In this document: piece after piece, positions 34,891-43,916 of the stretch
Layout: each line of letters starts with the position of its first letter
Position numbering within the stretch: the stretch's first letter is position 1
Source: JASHPR01 sp963844655
GTDB taxonomy: Bacteria; Actinomycetota; Actinomycetes; Streptosporangiales; Streptosporangiaceae
Reading direction: 5' to 3'
Length of the DNA: 64,000 nt
NCBI GenBank assembly: GCA_963844655.1
Contig: CAWJPA010000006.1
Span: 723,652 to 787,651 of the forward strand
Position numbers and translations under genes: made by a program
The notes under the pieces: model-generated
What the model was told of the DNA's origin: nothing
The model's input: only the letters and a program-made list of their open reading frames with translations
Database searches by the model: none

Positions 34891-35547
34891 ATGACTTACA
34901 CGGGCGACGTCAGTGTCGGCGGGCCTGCCGACACCAGGGAGCTTCCGGGTCTGTCCATCACCAAGGTGTCCGTCGGACCCATGGACAACAACGCCTACCT
35001 GCTGCGCTGCACCAGCACCGGCGAGCTGCTGCTCATCGACGCGGCGAACGACGCTGACACACTGCTGGGCCTGATCGGCGACACGCCGCTGGCCCGGATC
35101 GTCACCACCCATCAGCACTTTGACCACTGGCAGGCGCTGCAGGCGGTCCAGCAGGCCACCGGCGCGAAGTCGACCGCCCATCCCGAGGACGCGGGCCCGC
35201 TGCCGGTGACCCCGACCGACCTGGTCCGGCACGGTGACACGGTGAGCGTCGGGGACTGCGAGCTCTCGGTCATCCACCTGCGCGGGCACACCCCGGGCAG
35301 CATCGCGCTGTGCTACGACGCGGGCGGCGAGGGGTCGCACCTGTTCACCGGCGACTCCCTGTTCCCCGGCGGGCCCGGCAACACCGAGCACGACCCGGAG
35401 CGGTTCGGCCAGCTCCTCGGTGATCTAGAGGACAGGGTGTTCGGCCAGCTGCCGGACGGCACCTGGGTGTACCCGGGACACGGCCAGGACACCACGCTCG
35501 GCGCCGAGCGCCCGCACGTGCCTGAGTGGAGGGCCCGCGGCTGGTGA
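34891..35547 (+). CDS. Metallo-beta-lactamase fold hydrolase (glyoxalase II-like)
   Basis: This 218-residue hydrolase has the metal motif TTHQHFDHWQAL, a second ligand in LRGHTPGSIAL, the bridging aspartate in LFTGDSLFPGG and the last histidine in YPGHGQDT. The fold and ending match glyoxalase II-like enzymes that cleave thioesters. ATG 34891 has GGAGAG upstream. Its stop overlaps the GTG of the flavoenzyme gene. Substrate unknown. Confidence 0.9.
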   Translation: MTYTGDVSVGGPADTRELPGLSITKVSVGPMDNNAYLLRCTSTGELLLIDAANDADTLLGLIGDTPLARIVTTHQHFDHWQALQAVQQATGAKSTAHPEDAGPLPVTPTDLVRHGDTVSVGDCELSVIHLRGHTPGSIALCYDAGGEGSHLFTGDSLFPGGPGNTEHDPERFGQLLGDLEDRVFGQLPDGTWVYPGHGQDTTLGAERPHVPEWRARGW

Positions 35548-36713
35548 GCGGCCGCCCGGGGCCGGCCCAGCCTGCCGGCATGGCCGCCCGGTATGACGTC
35601 GTCGTGGTGGGCGGCGGCCTGCTCGGCCTGGCCGCCGCGCGGGCGCTGGCCCGCCGTGGCCGTGAGGTTGCGCTGCTGGAGCGGGACGAGGTCGGTGCGG
35701 CCGACGGTGGCTCCAAGGGCAGCTGCCGCATCTTCCGGCTCGGCTACACCGATCCCGTGTACGTCGGGCTGGCCCGGCGCGCCCGCGAGTACTGGCGGCC
35801 GGTGGAGGACGAGTGCGGCCAGCGGCTGCTCTGGCCGGCGCCGCAGCTCACGTTCGGCGGCGAGCTGGACACGGTCCACCAGGCGATGCTCAGCGCGGGC
35901 GCACCCTGTGAGGTGCTCACGGCGGCCGAGGCCGCGGCGAGGTTCCCGCGGGTAACGGCCGATGGCCCGGCCCTGCTGGAGACCGAGTCCTGCGTGATCA
36001 GCGCGGACGCGACGCTGCGGGCCCTGGCGGCGGGGGTGCCGGAGATCCGTCCCGGCGTCACCGTCACCGGCCTGAGCGATGACGGCCGCCAGGTGGCCGT
36101 CCAGACCACGGCGGGCCCGGTCACCGCCGGAACCGTGATTGTGTGCGTCGGGCCCTGGACCAGCCAGCTGCTCGCCACCGGCGGGATCGCGGTGCCGTCG
36201 GCTGCCACCCTGGAGCAGGTCGGCTATGTCGCGCCGGCCGATGCACCCCCGCCCGGGATGCCGATCTTCATCTGCCACGACGCCCAGATCCCGTACGGGC
36301 TGCCCGTACCGGGCTCACCGCTCTACAAGATCGGGTTCCACCACAGCGGTCCGCCGGCCGACCCCGGCCACCAGGATCATGCCCCCGACCCGGGCCTGTG
36401 CCGGCAGCTCACCGGGCTGGCCCGCCGGTACCTGCCGGGCTTCGGTCCCGATCTGGTCCAGACCGAACGCTGCATCTACGACAACAGCCCCGACGAGGGC
36501 TTCATCGTCGACCGGGTCGGCCGGGTCGTGATCGGCAGCGGGACATCCGGGCACGGGTTCAAGTTCGGGCCGCTGCTGGGCGAGTGGCTGGCGGACCTGG
36601 CCACCGGCCAGGATCTCCCCGACGGCGACGCAGGCCTGCTGGCGCGGCTCTCGCTGAGCCGTCTCGGCGGCGTGCGCGGGCCAGTCAGTGGATCAGCGCC
36701 GCGTACACGATGA
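35544..36713 (+). CDS. Sarcosine oxidase / N-methyltryptophan oxidase-like FAD enzyme
   Basis: The 389-residue flavoenzyme has the Rossmann motif DVVVVGGGLLGLAAARALA near the N-terminus, SKGSCRIFR, and CIYDNSPDEGFIVD. The cysteine of the last motif aligns with the one that binds FAD covalently in monomeric sarcosine oxidase. It probably oxidises a secondary amine to an imine with H2O2. GTG 35544 overlaps the previous stop (GTGA); ATG 35580, which gives the conventional N-terminus, is an alternative. The 3' end overlaps the sortase gene by 29 bases, tail to tail. Confidence 0.87.
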   Translation: MSGRPGPAQPAGMAARYDVVVVGGGLLGLAAARALARRGREVALLERDEVGAADGGSKGSCRIFRLGYTDPVYVGLARRAREYWRPVEDECGQRLLWPAPQLTFGGELDTVHQAMLSAGAPCEVLTAAEAAARFPRVTADGPALLETESCVISADATLRALAAGVPEIRPGVTVTGLSDDGRQVAVQTTAGPVTAGTVIVCVGPWTSQLLATGGIAVPSAATLEQVGYVAPADAPPPGMPIFICHDAQIPYGLPVPGSPLYKIGFHHSGPPADPGHQDHAPDPGLCRQLTGLARRYLPGFGPDLVQTERCIYDNSPDEGFIVDRVGRVVIGSGTSGHGFKFGPLLGEWLADLATGQDLPDGDAGLLARLSLSRLGGVRGPVSGSAPRTR

Positions 36714-37362
36714 TGTTGCTGAGGTAGTGTCCGGTCGCCGGGTCGAACGCCCCGCCGCAGGTGATGAGCCGCAGCTGGGCGTTGGGGACCGCCCCGTACA
36801 CCGACAGCGAGGGGAACCGCGATTTCAGGTATGACCGCACCTTGGTCACACCGAACACAGCCAGCGAGCCGTCGGCGCGCCGGACATACACCTTGCTGCC
36901 GGGATGCAGCTGCCGCAGGTGGAAGAAGACGCCGGGCCCGCTCGTCGAGTCGATGTGACCGACGATCACGGCCGCGCCGGTCGCGCCCGGGCGCGAGCTG
37001 CCGGTGTACCAGCCCGCCACCGACGTGGTCGAAGGAACCTGCAGCATTCCGGCGGGCGTGAGCCCGAGGCGGATAAGCCCGGTGCGGACGCCGATCGACG
37101 GGATGACCAGGCGGGTCGGAGTGGCCACCGGATCCGGCGTCGCCTGGGGCACGGGGGCCTGGCTGCCGCGGGGCACCGGGATCAGCGTCGGCTGGCCCAC
37201 CGGAGTCGCCGGCTTGCCGGTCTGGCTCGCGAGAGCCAGGCCGGTCAGGGCTGCGCCGGCCACGAAGATCCCGAGGATCAGCGCGACGGCAGCAGCCGGC
37301 CGGCGCACCACGCGCAAGCGCGAGGTGTGCCGGCCGGACCGCCGCTTCGAGTCACCGTGCAT
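36685..37362 (-). CDS. Class F sortase
   Basis: This 225-residue membrane-anchored transpeptidase has one N-terminal helix (AAAVALILGIFVAGAALTGLAL), a Pro-rich linker and the sortase barrel: catalytic histidine in IVGHIDS, catalytic cysteine in LRLITCGGAFD, then GHYLSNIIVYA, the pattern of class F enzymes. It should attach surface proteins to the cell wall or polymerise them. ATG 37362 is 11 bases after the stop of the DUF4397 gene, whose C-terminus ends in a Gly-rich, helical and Arg-rich tail like a sorting signal. Confidence 0.85.
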   Translation of the reverse strand: MHGDSKRRSGRHTSRLRVVRRPAAAVALILGIFVAGAALTGLALASQTGKPATPVGQPTLIPVPRGSQAPVPQATPDPVATPTRLVIPSIGVRTGLIRLGLTPAGMLQVPSTTSVAGWYTGSSRPGATGAAVIVGHIDSTSGPGVFFHLRQLHPGSKVYVRRADGSLAVFGVTKVRSYLKSRFPSLSVYGAVPNAQLRLITCGGAFDPATGHYLSNIIVYAALIH

Positions 37363-37373
37363 ACTTCGTAAGT

Positions 37374-38246
37374 TCACCGCGCATGCAGGGCCGGACGCCG
37401 ACGGCGGCGCAGGCGGAGCATCCCGCCCCCCGCGACCAGGATGCCGACTGCGGCCGCGCCAACCCACGGCAGCAGCGGGGCGCCAGGGCGCGCGGCCGTG
37501 CCGCCGAACCCCGTGTCCGCGCTGCCGGCCGGCATGACCTTGCTGCCCGAGGAGTCCACCAGGTCCTGGACCTTGAGCTCCTTCCCGTTATCCAGCACGA
37601 CCATGGTGTAGATCGTGCCGGCGGCCAGCGTGAACTGACCGGACCCGTGCTCGGTCGTGCCGTTAGCCGTCACCGTCAGGGTGCCGGGCCGCACCGCCGT
37701 GTAGGGGGTCACGGTGGTGAAGCTGAGGCCGTGCCCGAGCACCTTCGATCCCGCCTTGACGGTCACCGAGTTCTGGTGCATCGACGCCTGGATCACGCGC
37801 ACGAGTGCCTCATTGCGCGCCATGGCCAGGCTGTCGCCGATCACCTGCAGCTTCAGGCCGGCCAGCGGACCCATGCCCGCGACGGTGTAAGCCCTGCCGT
37901 TAACCACATTGATGGTCGTGGACAGGACCGGCTTAGACCCCGGCTTGGCTCCGGCGGCGCGCATCGCCACGGTGTACTCGCCGGTGTTGACCGCCTCGTA
38001 CGGCGAAACGTCTCCGTACGCGACGTGATGCAGCACCACCATGGCGTTGGGGTCGCCGAAGGAGTACAGATATACGTCCACGGCGGGGGTGTTCGGCGAG
38101 AGGTGGGCGAGCCTCAGGTAACCGGTTCCCGTGGACGCGGAGGCTGCGGTGGCCGCGCTGAGCCCGAGGACTCCAGCCAGGCCAATTGCGAGAGCGCTGG
38201 CGCCGAGCACTCTGCCCAGCCATGCCCCAGTTCGTGACACTTTCAT
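37374..38246 (-). CDS. DUF4397 surface protein with possible sorting tail
   Basis: The 290-residue protein has a signal peptide (residues 1-38, ending AATAASASTG), a DUF4397 domain with LRLAHLSPNTPAVDVYLYSF and repeated beta segments, and a C-terminus SADTGFGGTAARPG, hydrophobic helix, then RLRRRRRPALHAR. The last part has the order of a cell-wall sorting signal, with SADTG as the likely recognition motif, though it is not LPxTG. ATG 38246 has AAGGGGAG upstream. The sortase gene is immediately downstream. Confidence 0.85.
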   Translation of the reverse strand: MKVSRTGAWLGRVLGASALAIGLAGVLGLSAATAASASTGTGYLRLAHLSPNTPAVDVYLYSFGDPNAMVVLHHVAYGDVSPYEAVNTGEYTVAMRAAGAKPGSKPVLSTTINVVNGRAYTVAGMGPLAGLKLQVIGDSLAMARNEALVRVIQASMHQNSVTVKAGSKVLGHGLSFTTVTPYTAVRPGTLTVTANGTTEHGSGQFTLAAGTIYTMVVLDNGKELKVQDLVDSSGSKVMPAGSADTGFGGTAARPGAPLLPWVGAAAVGILVAGGGMLRLRRRRRPALHAR

Positions 38247-38280
38247 GTGCTCCCCTTCATTGATGCAACCGGGCTGCCGC

Positions 38281-39990
38281 TTAGCCGCTCAGCAGTCCCG
38301 GTGGGCTCGGTGCGGCGTACTCGATCCGCACGATTTGCTGGCCGTTCGTGAGCCTGGCCAGCGTGATGCTGTTGGCCAGGTATGGGGCCTGCTGCGCTCG
38401 CAGGAACGCGAACACGGACCGCAGGTACCCGCTTTTGGTTCCGGGCGGCTGGGCCAGCTCGGCGGCGCGCAGCGGCACGCCCGGGCTGGCGCCGGGCCCG
38501 GAGTCACCGAACGCGACGATGCTGACCTTGCCCTGGGCGGCCAGCGTCGCGATCGTGATCAGCAGCCTGGAGTCGACCTGACCCGCGGCCAGTGGCGGCC
38601 GCGCGGCGGGAGCTACCTCGACCCGGCGGTTGCGCAGCAGCTGGCGCCCGGCGTCCTGCCGGGCGGCCTGATCCTTCTTGAGCACGGGCAGGTACGCCGC
38701 CGCGCCGCCGGGGGCGTACGCCCGGACGTCGACCTGCGCCGAACCTGATCCGAAGCTGGCGAGCACGGTCGGCGCGTAGACAGTGGTCAGGCGGCTGCCG
38801 AACGCGCTGCGCACCGGGGCCGTGGCCACGATGACCGCGGAGCCGAGCGGGTAGGCGGCCGAGGAGCCGACGGTCATGAGGTCACCCGCGGGGAAGCCCT
38901 TGGCCTCGAGGGCCGCGCACATGGCGGGATCGCACGACACAACGGTGCTGGGGCTGATCTGGGCCGCGATCCACGCCGCCGCCCGCTGCCTGGCGGCTGT
39001 GGCAGCGGCCACGGGAGCCGAGCCCGCCGGGGCCTGTCCTGATGCGGTGCCGTGGTGCGCGGCGGTCCCCGTTGCGTTGTGCCGGGTCAGCCCGACCGTC
39101 AGCGCGCCCGCCGCGAACACCACTACCAGCAGGATCAGCGCCACGGCCAGGCGCCACCGCCCGGACCTGCGCTGCAGCCAGAGCTGCATCGTGGTCGAGG
39201 CGACCGTGCCCCAGGACGGGGTGAGCTCGGGCGCCGGCCGCGGGGCCACGGCCCGGTCGGGCCGGTCCACCTCGGCTCCCGGGAGCCGGACAATGGGGCC
39301 GGTAACCGGCTCGACCTCCGAGTTGTCCCGGCGAGCCACGGCCCCCCCGGGGGGCTCCGGGCCGGACTCCGCCGTCACCGTGGCCTGATCGGTTCCGGCA
39401 TCCGGCGCCGCGGGGCCGTTGGACCCCGCCGCCGTAGAGTCCGGCCCGGAGGCTGTGTTCTCGCCCACTGGGTCCGCTCGCTTCGCCGGATCTGCCGGGG
39501 AGGAGGGCCCAGGACCGTGAGCCTCCGCCGCCGGTCCAGCCGGAGAACCAGGCCCCCGGCTCGCGGCGGTCCTGGCGGGCGGTACGGCCGCCTTCGCCGG
39601 TGCGGGAGAGCTCTGGGACGAGGCTGCAATCCCGTTCGCCGGCCCGGTCGCGGGGACGGGCCCGGGCATCCGCTGAGAGCGTGAATCGGTTTTCGGCATT
39701 GCGGTCTCTGTAGCCCGCACAGGAGAAGAGGCGATGGTGGGCCCGGCGCCATTCGCCGGGCCGGCATTCGGCCACGCGGCCGGGGCGGTCTGCTGGACTC
39801 CTGGTCTCGGGCCTCGCCGCTGCTGCCAGTTACCCGGATTGGGGCCGGCACCGGGAATCCGCCGTGGCAGCGGGGCTGCGGGCGGCTGGCTGGCGGGTGC
39901 GGGAGCTGACGGGGCCTGGGCAGCAGGATGCTCCGCCGTGTCGCGAGACTTAGCTCTCGCGAACGGCAGTCCCCGCCCTTTCTGGCCCAT
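38281..39990 (-). CDS. Bitopic membrane protein with long disordered N-terminus
   Basis: This 569-residue protein has about 280 Pro/Ala/Gly/Ser-rich cytoplasmic residues, one helix (WRLAVALILLVVVFAAGAL) and a folded extracellular part of about 230 residues with a CDPAMC motif and repeated YAP/VYAP turns. No family recognised. The ATG 39990 start (MGQKGRGLPFARAK) is preferred over upstream alternatives because the preceding frame lacks good codon bias; GGGGGGAAG precedes it. It lies 35 bases upstream of the DUF4397 gene and may form one surface-protein operon with it and the sortase. Confidence 0.72.
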   Translation of the reverse strand: MGQKGRGLPFARAKSRDTAEHPAAQAPSAPAPASQPPAAPLPRRIPGAGPNPGNWQQRRGPRPGVQQTAPAAWPNAGPANGAGPTIASSPVRATETAMPKTDSRSQRMPGPVPATGPANGIAASSQSSPAPAKAAVPPARTAASRGPGSPAGPAAEAHGPGPSSPADPAKRADPVGENTASGPDSTAAGSNGPAAPDAGTDQATVTAESGPEPPGGAVARRDNSEVEPVTGPIVRLPGAEVDRPDRAVAPRPAPELTPSWGTVASTTMQLWLQRRSGRWRLAVALILLVVVFAAGALTVGLTRHNATGTAAHHGTASGQAPAGSAPVAAATAARQRAAAWIAAQISPSTVVSCDPAMCAALEAKGFPAGDLMTVGSSAAYPLGSAVIVATAPVRSAFGSRLTTVYAPTVLASFGSGSAQVDVRAYAPGGAAAYLPVLKKDQAARQDAGRQLLRNRRVEVAPAARPPLAAGQVDSRLLITIATLAAQGKVSIVAFGDSGPGASPGVPLRAAELAQPPGTKSGYLRSVFAFLRAQQAPYLANSITLARLTNGQQIVRIEYAAPSPPGLLSG

Positions 39991-40147
39991 GCGCTTCCCC
40001 CCGGGAGGCGCGAGGGTGCGCTCCCCCAGTAGGACAGTCCAGCACACGAGGGGGCTTTCTTTCAGCAAAACACCATATTGTTACCAGAACCTATTTAGGT
40101 TAATGAAAGGGCTTAATGCACCACGACATATGCAATTTGCACGAGCT
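39991..40147. promoter_or_regulatory. AT-rich promoter island with a 14-bp palindrome
   Basis: About 90 bases at 40045-40135 are strikingly AT-rich for this genome and carry the palindrome AACCTA-TT-TAGGTT (40088-40101). TAACAATAT follows on the minus strand, a possible -10 for the 38281 gene, leaving a leader of about 85 bases. The GT4 gene ends at the other edge. Confidence 0.45.
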
Positions 40148-41245
40148 TCAGGGCCTGAGCCTGGAGTACAGCGCCAGCGCGGCGTCGACGGCGTCGGCCG
40201 CGGTGGGCAGGACCTGGGCCCGCGCCCGAGCGGCCGCCCCGAGCCTGGTGGCGAGCGCCTGGTCGTTAAGCACCGAGAGCACCGCGGAGGCGAGCTGGCC
40301 GGGGTCGGCCACGGGGACCAGCAGCGCGGCGTTGTCGCCGGTCAGGGCAGGTATCCCGCCGACCTGCGACGCGACTAGGGGGCGGCCAGCCCGCAGCGCC
40401 TCCTGGACGATGAGCGGCTGCCCCTCCCAGCGGCTCGGCACGGCCACGACGTCCGCCGCGGCGAGGAGCGCCGGGATGTCGGTCCGCGCGCCGAGGAACC
40501 GGACGTCGCAGCCGGCCGCCCGGGACTGCGCGGCCAGCTGGCCTGCCAGCGGCCCCTCCCCCGCGATGACCAGCAGCGGGGCAAGCTCCCGGGCCCGCAG
40601 GCGGGTCATGGCCTCGATCAGGACGTCGAATCCCTTCTGCGGGGCCAGCCTGCCTACGGCCAGCACCACGGGCCGCCCCGCGGCACCGATGTCGGCGCGG
40701 GCCTTGCCGATGTCCTCCGCCGAGGGCGCGGCCGCGGCCGGGGCGGGCACCACGGCCAGGGCGATGTCACGCGCTCCGGCCCGGCGCATCCGGTCGGCCA
40801 GGTCGGCCGAGACGCAGAGCACGGCGTCGGCCCGCCGGGCGGTGAGCCGCTCCAGAGCCAGGTAAATGGCCCCGGGCACGGCGCCGGACGGGGGCACGTT
40901 GTGCACGGTCACGACCAGCGCCGGGCGGCTGCGCCCGGCCCGGGCCCGGGCGAGCGCGGCCACCAAGGCGGCGCGCAGGCCGTGCGCGTGCACGACATCG
41001 GGCCCGAAGCCGGCGAGCAGCCCGCGCAGGCGTCGGACCGCCGCCGCGTCCGCGGCCGGGCGCGGCCGGTCGGCGATGTCCACGGCCGCAAAGGAAGCGC
41101 CGGGGAACAGGCCCCGGGCTGACTCCGGGCCGAAGACGCGAACCGCCCGCCCCCGCTCGGCGCAGCCTTCGGCCAGCATGGCCACGTGGCGGCCGGTTCC
41201 GCCCGCCGTGGTGCCGAGCACGTAGGCGATCCGGGCCGCGGTCAC
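40148..41245 (-). CDS. GT4-family glycosyltransferase
   Basis: This 365-residue GT-B enzyme starts with TAARIAYVLGTTAGGTGRHVAMLA and has AVGRLAPQKGFDVLIEA and VPSRWEGQPLIVQEALRAG, the C-terminal motif with the conserved EGxPLxxxEA. It transfers a sugar from a nucleotide donor. GTG 41245 overlaps the TGA of the MurJ-like gene (GTGA). Together with the MurJ-like and MraY/WecA-like genes it may act on a polyprenyl-linked glycan; the acceptor is inference. Confidence 0.88.
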   Translation of the reverse strand: MTAARIAYVLGTTAGGTGRHVAMLAEGCAERGRAVRVFGPESARGLFPGASFAAVDIADRPRPAADAAAVRRLRGLLAGFGPDVVHAHGLRAALVAALARARAGRSRPALVVTVHNVPPSGAVPGAIYLALERLTARRADAVLCVSADLADRMRRAGARDIALAVVPAPAAAAPSAEDIGKARADIGAAGRPVVLAVGRLAPQKGFDVLIEAMTRLRARELAPLLVIAGEGPLAGQLAAQSRAAGCDVRFLGARTDIPALLAAADVVAVPSRWEGQPLIVQEALRAGRPLVASQVGGIPALTGDNAALLVPVADPGQLASAVLSVLNDQALATRLGAAARARAQVLPTAADAVDAALALYSRLRP

Positions 41246-42936
41246 GACACCGCTCGCCGCCGAAGGGCCCGGGCCATCACGGCACGCAGATCGCCGCCGT
41301 CGAGGAAGTAGGCCACCACCCCGAACCCGATCACCGCGCAGCAGCACGCGAGGAGGGCGACTATCGCGTTCAGGAAAAATCCGGTGACTGGCCAGGCCGC
41401 TGACAGACCCGCACCAGCTGCCGCGCCGGCCAGCGCGCCGGCCAGCCCGGCCGCGGCCGCACGGGCCGTGCCGCGCAGCGCCCCGCCGCCCCGGGCCCGC
41501 CGGACCGCGACAAGCAGCGCCGTGCCCGACAGGACCATTCCCACGGTGTTACCCAGGCCGAGCACCGGCACGACCCAGCGGGCCGGGACCAGCTCGACCG
41601 CGATGACATCGGCCACGATCACCATCAGCCAGCCGCCGGCCATGGCCACGGCCGCGGCCCGGTTCCTGGAATCGGCGAGCAGCACCCGGGACAGGCACGC
41701 GACCAGGCCGAACCCGACCAGGCCCGGGGCGAACGCAGCGAACGCCCAGGCGAGCTGTGTGGCCTGACCCGGATGCGGGGCGAACAGGCGCGCGGCGGGC
41801 ACAGCGGCCCCGGCCAGCAGCGCGGCACCGAGCCACGACACGAGCAGCACGCCGCGGGTCGAGGCGGCCGACGTCGCGTCGAACTCGGTGCTCGCCGGCC
41901 CGCCGCGGGCCGGCTCGGCACTGGCGCGGGCGGACAGCACAGGGAAGGCGCTGACCGCGATCGGGATGGCCAGCACCGCGTAGGGCACGAGGAACATCTG
42001 CCAGGCGTAGTTGTACAGCACCACCGCGCCGCTGCCGCCGTGCCCGTTGGCCAGCCGGGTCACCACCACGGCCGAGGCGTCCTGGGCGATCAGGGCGGCA
42101 ATCCCGACCGTGGCCAGGTTCCGCGCCCGGCGGGCCACGCCCGGCGGGAACCGGAGCGCGGGGCGCACCCGGAGCCGCAGCCGGAACGCCGGTACCAGCG
42201 CGGTCAGCAGCAGCGCGGCGACACCCGCCGTGGTCCCGACCGAGAGCATGAGCTCGGCCGATACCGGCAGGCCGACGAGGTCGGTGGTGTGCGCGCCGCC
42301 CAGGGGCACGAACGCGACATACGCACCGATGACCACCAGGCTGGACAGCACGGGTGCGAGCGCGGGGCCGGTGAACTTGCGGTGCGCCTGGAGAATTCCG
42401 TAGAGCACCACGGCCAGGCCGTACAGCAGGATCTGCGGAGCGAACACCTCGAGCATGCGGGATCCGACCGCGACGGCCTCGGCCCGCGCGCAGCCCTGCA
42501 GGTGCGGGATGAGCAGCGAGGTCACGGGCTCGGCCACCAGTCCGAGAACCACGCTGGCCGGAACCAGCAGCACGACCGTCCAGGTCAGCAGCGCGGACGA
42601 GATCTGGCTGGTGGTGCGGGCCGCCTCCGGGTCGGCGCCGGACCGCTCGGCGGGTCCGGCCAGGACTGGCACCATGATGCTGGCCAGCGCACCGCCGAGC
42701 ACGATGTCGTAGATGATGTTCGGCACCTGGTTGGCGGTGGTGTAGGCGGAGCCGAGGCAGGAGTTCTGCACCGTGTGCGCGAACACGAGCTGACGGCCGA
42801 ACCCGATGAGCCGCGCCGCCGCGGTGAGCGCGCCGATGAGGAGGGCGGCGCGGCCGATGCCCCGGCTGACCTGATGACGCAGCGGCCGGCTCGGCTCGGG
42901 GTCCTGCTCGGTCACCGGGGCGGCGGGCCCGGTCAC
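41242..42936 (-). CDS. MurJ/MviN-family lipid flippase
   Basis: This 564-residue protein has about 14 membrane segments and the MurJ/MviN motif QNSCLGSAYTTANQVPNIIYD followed by GGALASIMVPVLAG. The MurJ family flips lipid-linked cell-wall precursors. It is not the large MviN with pseudokinase domain of mycobacteria, so it is probably a second paralogue. The start overlaps the preceding PNPT-like gene stop by four bases. It is the third of four coupled genes mctB-PNPT-MurJ-GT4. Confidence 0.87.
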   Translation of the reverse strand: MTGPAAPVTEQDPEPSRPLRHQVSRGIGRAALLIGALTAAARLIGFGRQLVFAHTVQNSCLGSAYTTANQVPNIIYDIVLGGALASIMVPVLAGPAERSGADPEAARTTSQISSALLTWTVVLLVPASVVLGLVAEPVTSLLIPHLQGCARAEAVAVGSRMLEVFAPQILLYGLAVVLYGILQAHRKFTGPALAPVLSSLVVIGAYVAFVPLGGAHTTDLVGLPVSAELMLSVGTTAGVAALLLTALVPAFRLRLRVRPALRFPPGVARRARNLATVGIAALIAQDASAVVVTRLANGHGGSGAVVLYNYAWQMFLVPYAVLAIPIAVSAFPVLSARASAEPARGGPASTEFDATSAASTRGVLLVSWLGAALLAGAAVPAARLFAPHPGQATQLAWAFAAFAPGLVGFGLVACLSRVLLADSRNRAAAVAMAGGWLMVIVADVIAVELVPARWVVPVLGLGNTVGMVLSGTALLVAVRRARGGGALRGTARAAAAGLAGALAGAAAGAGLSAAWPVTGFFLNAIVALLACCCAVIGFGVVAYFLDGGDLRAVMARALRRRAVS

Positions 42937-43916
42937 TGTGGGGCGGCGGCCGCCGGTGCCGACACTGGCGCCTGGCGCGCCTCGCTGACCTCGCCGGTCC
43001 CGTCAGTATCCTGCGTCCGGTCAGCCGCTTTCCCGGCCCCGTGCTGCTGGCCCGGGGCGGTGGCGCTCGCGGCGGCCGGGCGGCGGCCCAGCATGTCGAG
43101 CCAGCGCAGCGGCGGGGTCCGCTCGATGACCCGGGTGAAGCTGATGACCTCGCTGGCGGCGGTCAGCCCGGCGACGGCGGCCAGCACGGCGATCCTGGCC
43201 TTCCGGGGCAGGGCCGCCGCGGCGCCCGCGCCGAGCATCGCGCCCAGCGCGTTCGCGCCGGAGTCGCCCAGCATGGCCCGCTCGCCGAGGTCCTCGGGCA
43301 GCACCGCCAGCGCGGCGCCCAGGGGCGCGGCGGCCGCGCAGCGGCAGGCAGGTGAGGCGGCGCCGAGCAGGGCGCCCGTGGCCAGCGTCACCTTGATGGC
43401 GCGGCCCGGCCGGAGGTCGAAGAGGTTGAGCAGGTTCGCGCCGCCGGCGATGAGGCCCGTGTCGAGGACGGCATCCACCGCGGAGCCGCGGCGGCCGCGG
43501 CCGGCCAGCGCGCCCGCGGCCAGCCCGGTGGCGCCGATCCCGGCCAGCTTCAGGGCGCCGGTGGTGATCTCGCCGCGCGCCAGCGCGCCGAGGTGGCCGC
43601 GGAACCCGCGCCTGTCCCCGCTGCCCTTGAGGTCGTCGTAGCCGCCGAACGCGGCCGCTCCCGCCCCGGCGAGCGCGATCGCGGCCCGGCTGCGGGCGGG
43701 CAGCCCGGACGCGGCCAGCGTCACCGCCACTGCGGCCGCGGCGGCCGCCGGCCCCTCGAGCAGGGTCACGGCCTCGCCGCGGTGGTTGGTTCTGGACCAC
43801 GTCCCCGACCCGCCCGGCGGGCGCTGGGTCAGGCCGGTGTAGGCCACCCGGGCGGCGGCGGCCGCCAGCCCGCCGGACAGCAGCACCCGGCCGGCCCGGA
43901 GGGCGCGGCCGCTCAC
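42933..43916 (-). CDS. MraY/WecA-superfamily-like membrane protein
   Basis: This 327-residue, very hydrophobic protein carries the three PNPT landmarks: GYDDLKG (the DD pair), NLLNLFDLRPGR (like NxxNxxDGxDG, but with LRPGR instead) and MLGDSGANALGA (GDxG). Known members transfer a sugar phosphate to undecaprenyl or decaprenyl phosphate. The altered second motif makes catalysis uncertain. The C-terminal 50 residues are a low-complexity tail. The start overlaps the MctB stop (4 bases) and its stop overlaps the MurJ-like start. Confidence 0.7.
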   Translation of the reverse strand: MSGRALRAGRVLLSGGLAAAAARVAYTGLTQRPPGGSGTWSRTNHRGEAVTLLEGPAAAAAAVAVTLAASGLPARSRAAIALAGAGAAAFGGYDDLKGSGDRRGFRGHLGALARGEITTGALKLAGIGATGLAAGALAGRGRRGSAVDAVLDTGLIAGGANLLNLFDLRPGRAIKVTLATGALLGAASPACRCAAAAPLGAALAVLPEDLGERAMLGDSGANALGAMLGAGAAAALPRKARIAVLAAVAGLTAASEVISFTRVIERTPPLRWLDMLGRRPAAASATAPGQQHGAGKAADRTQDTDGTGEVSEARQAPVSAPAAAAPQ

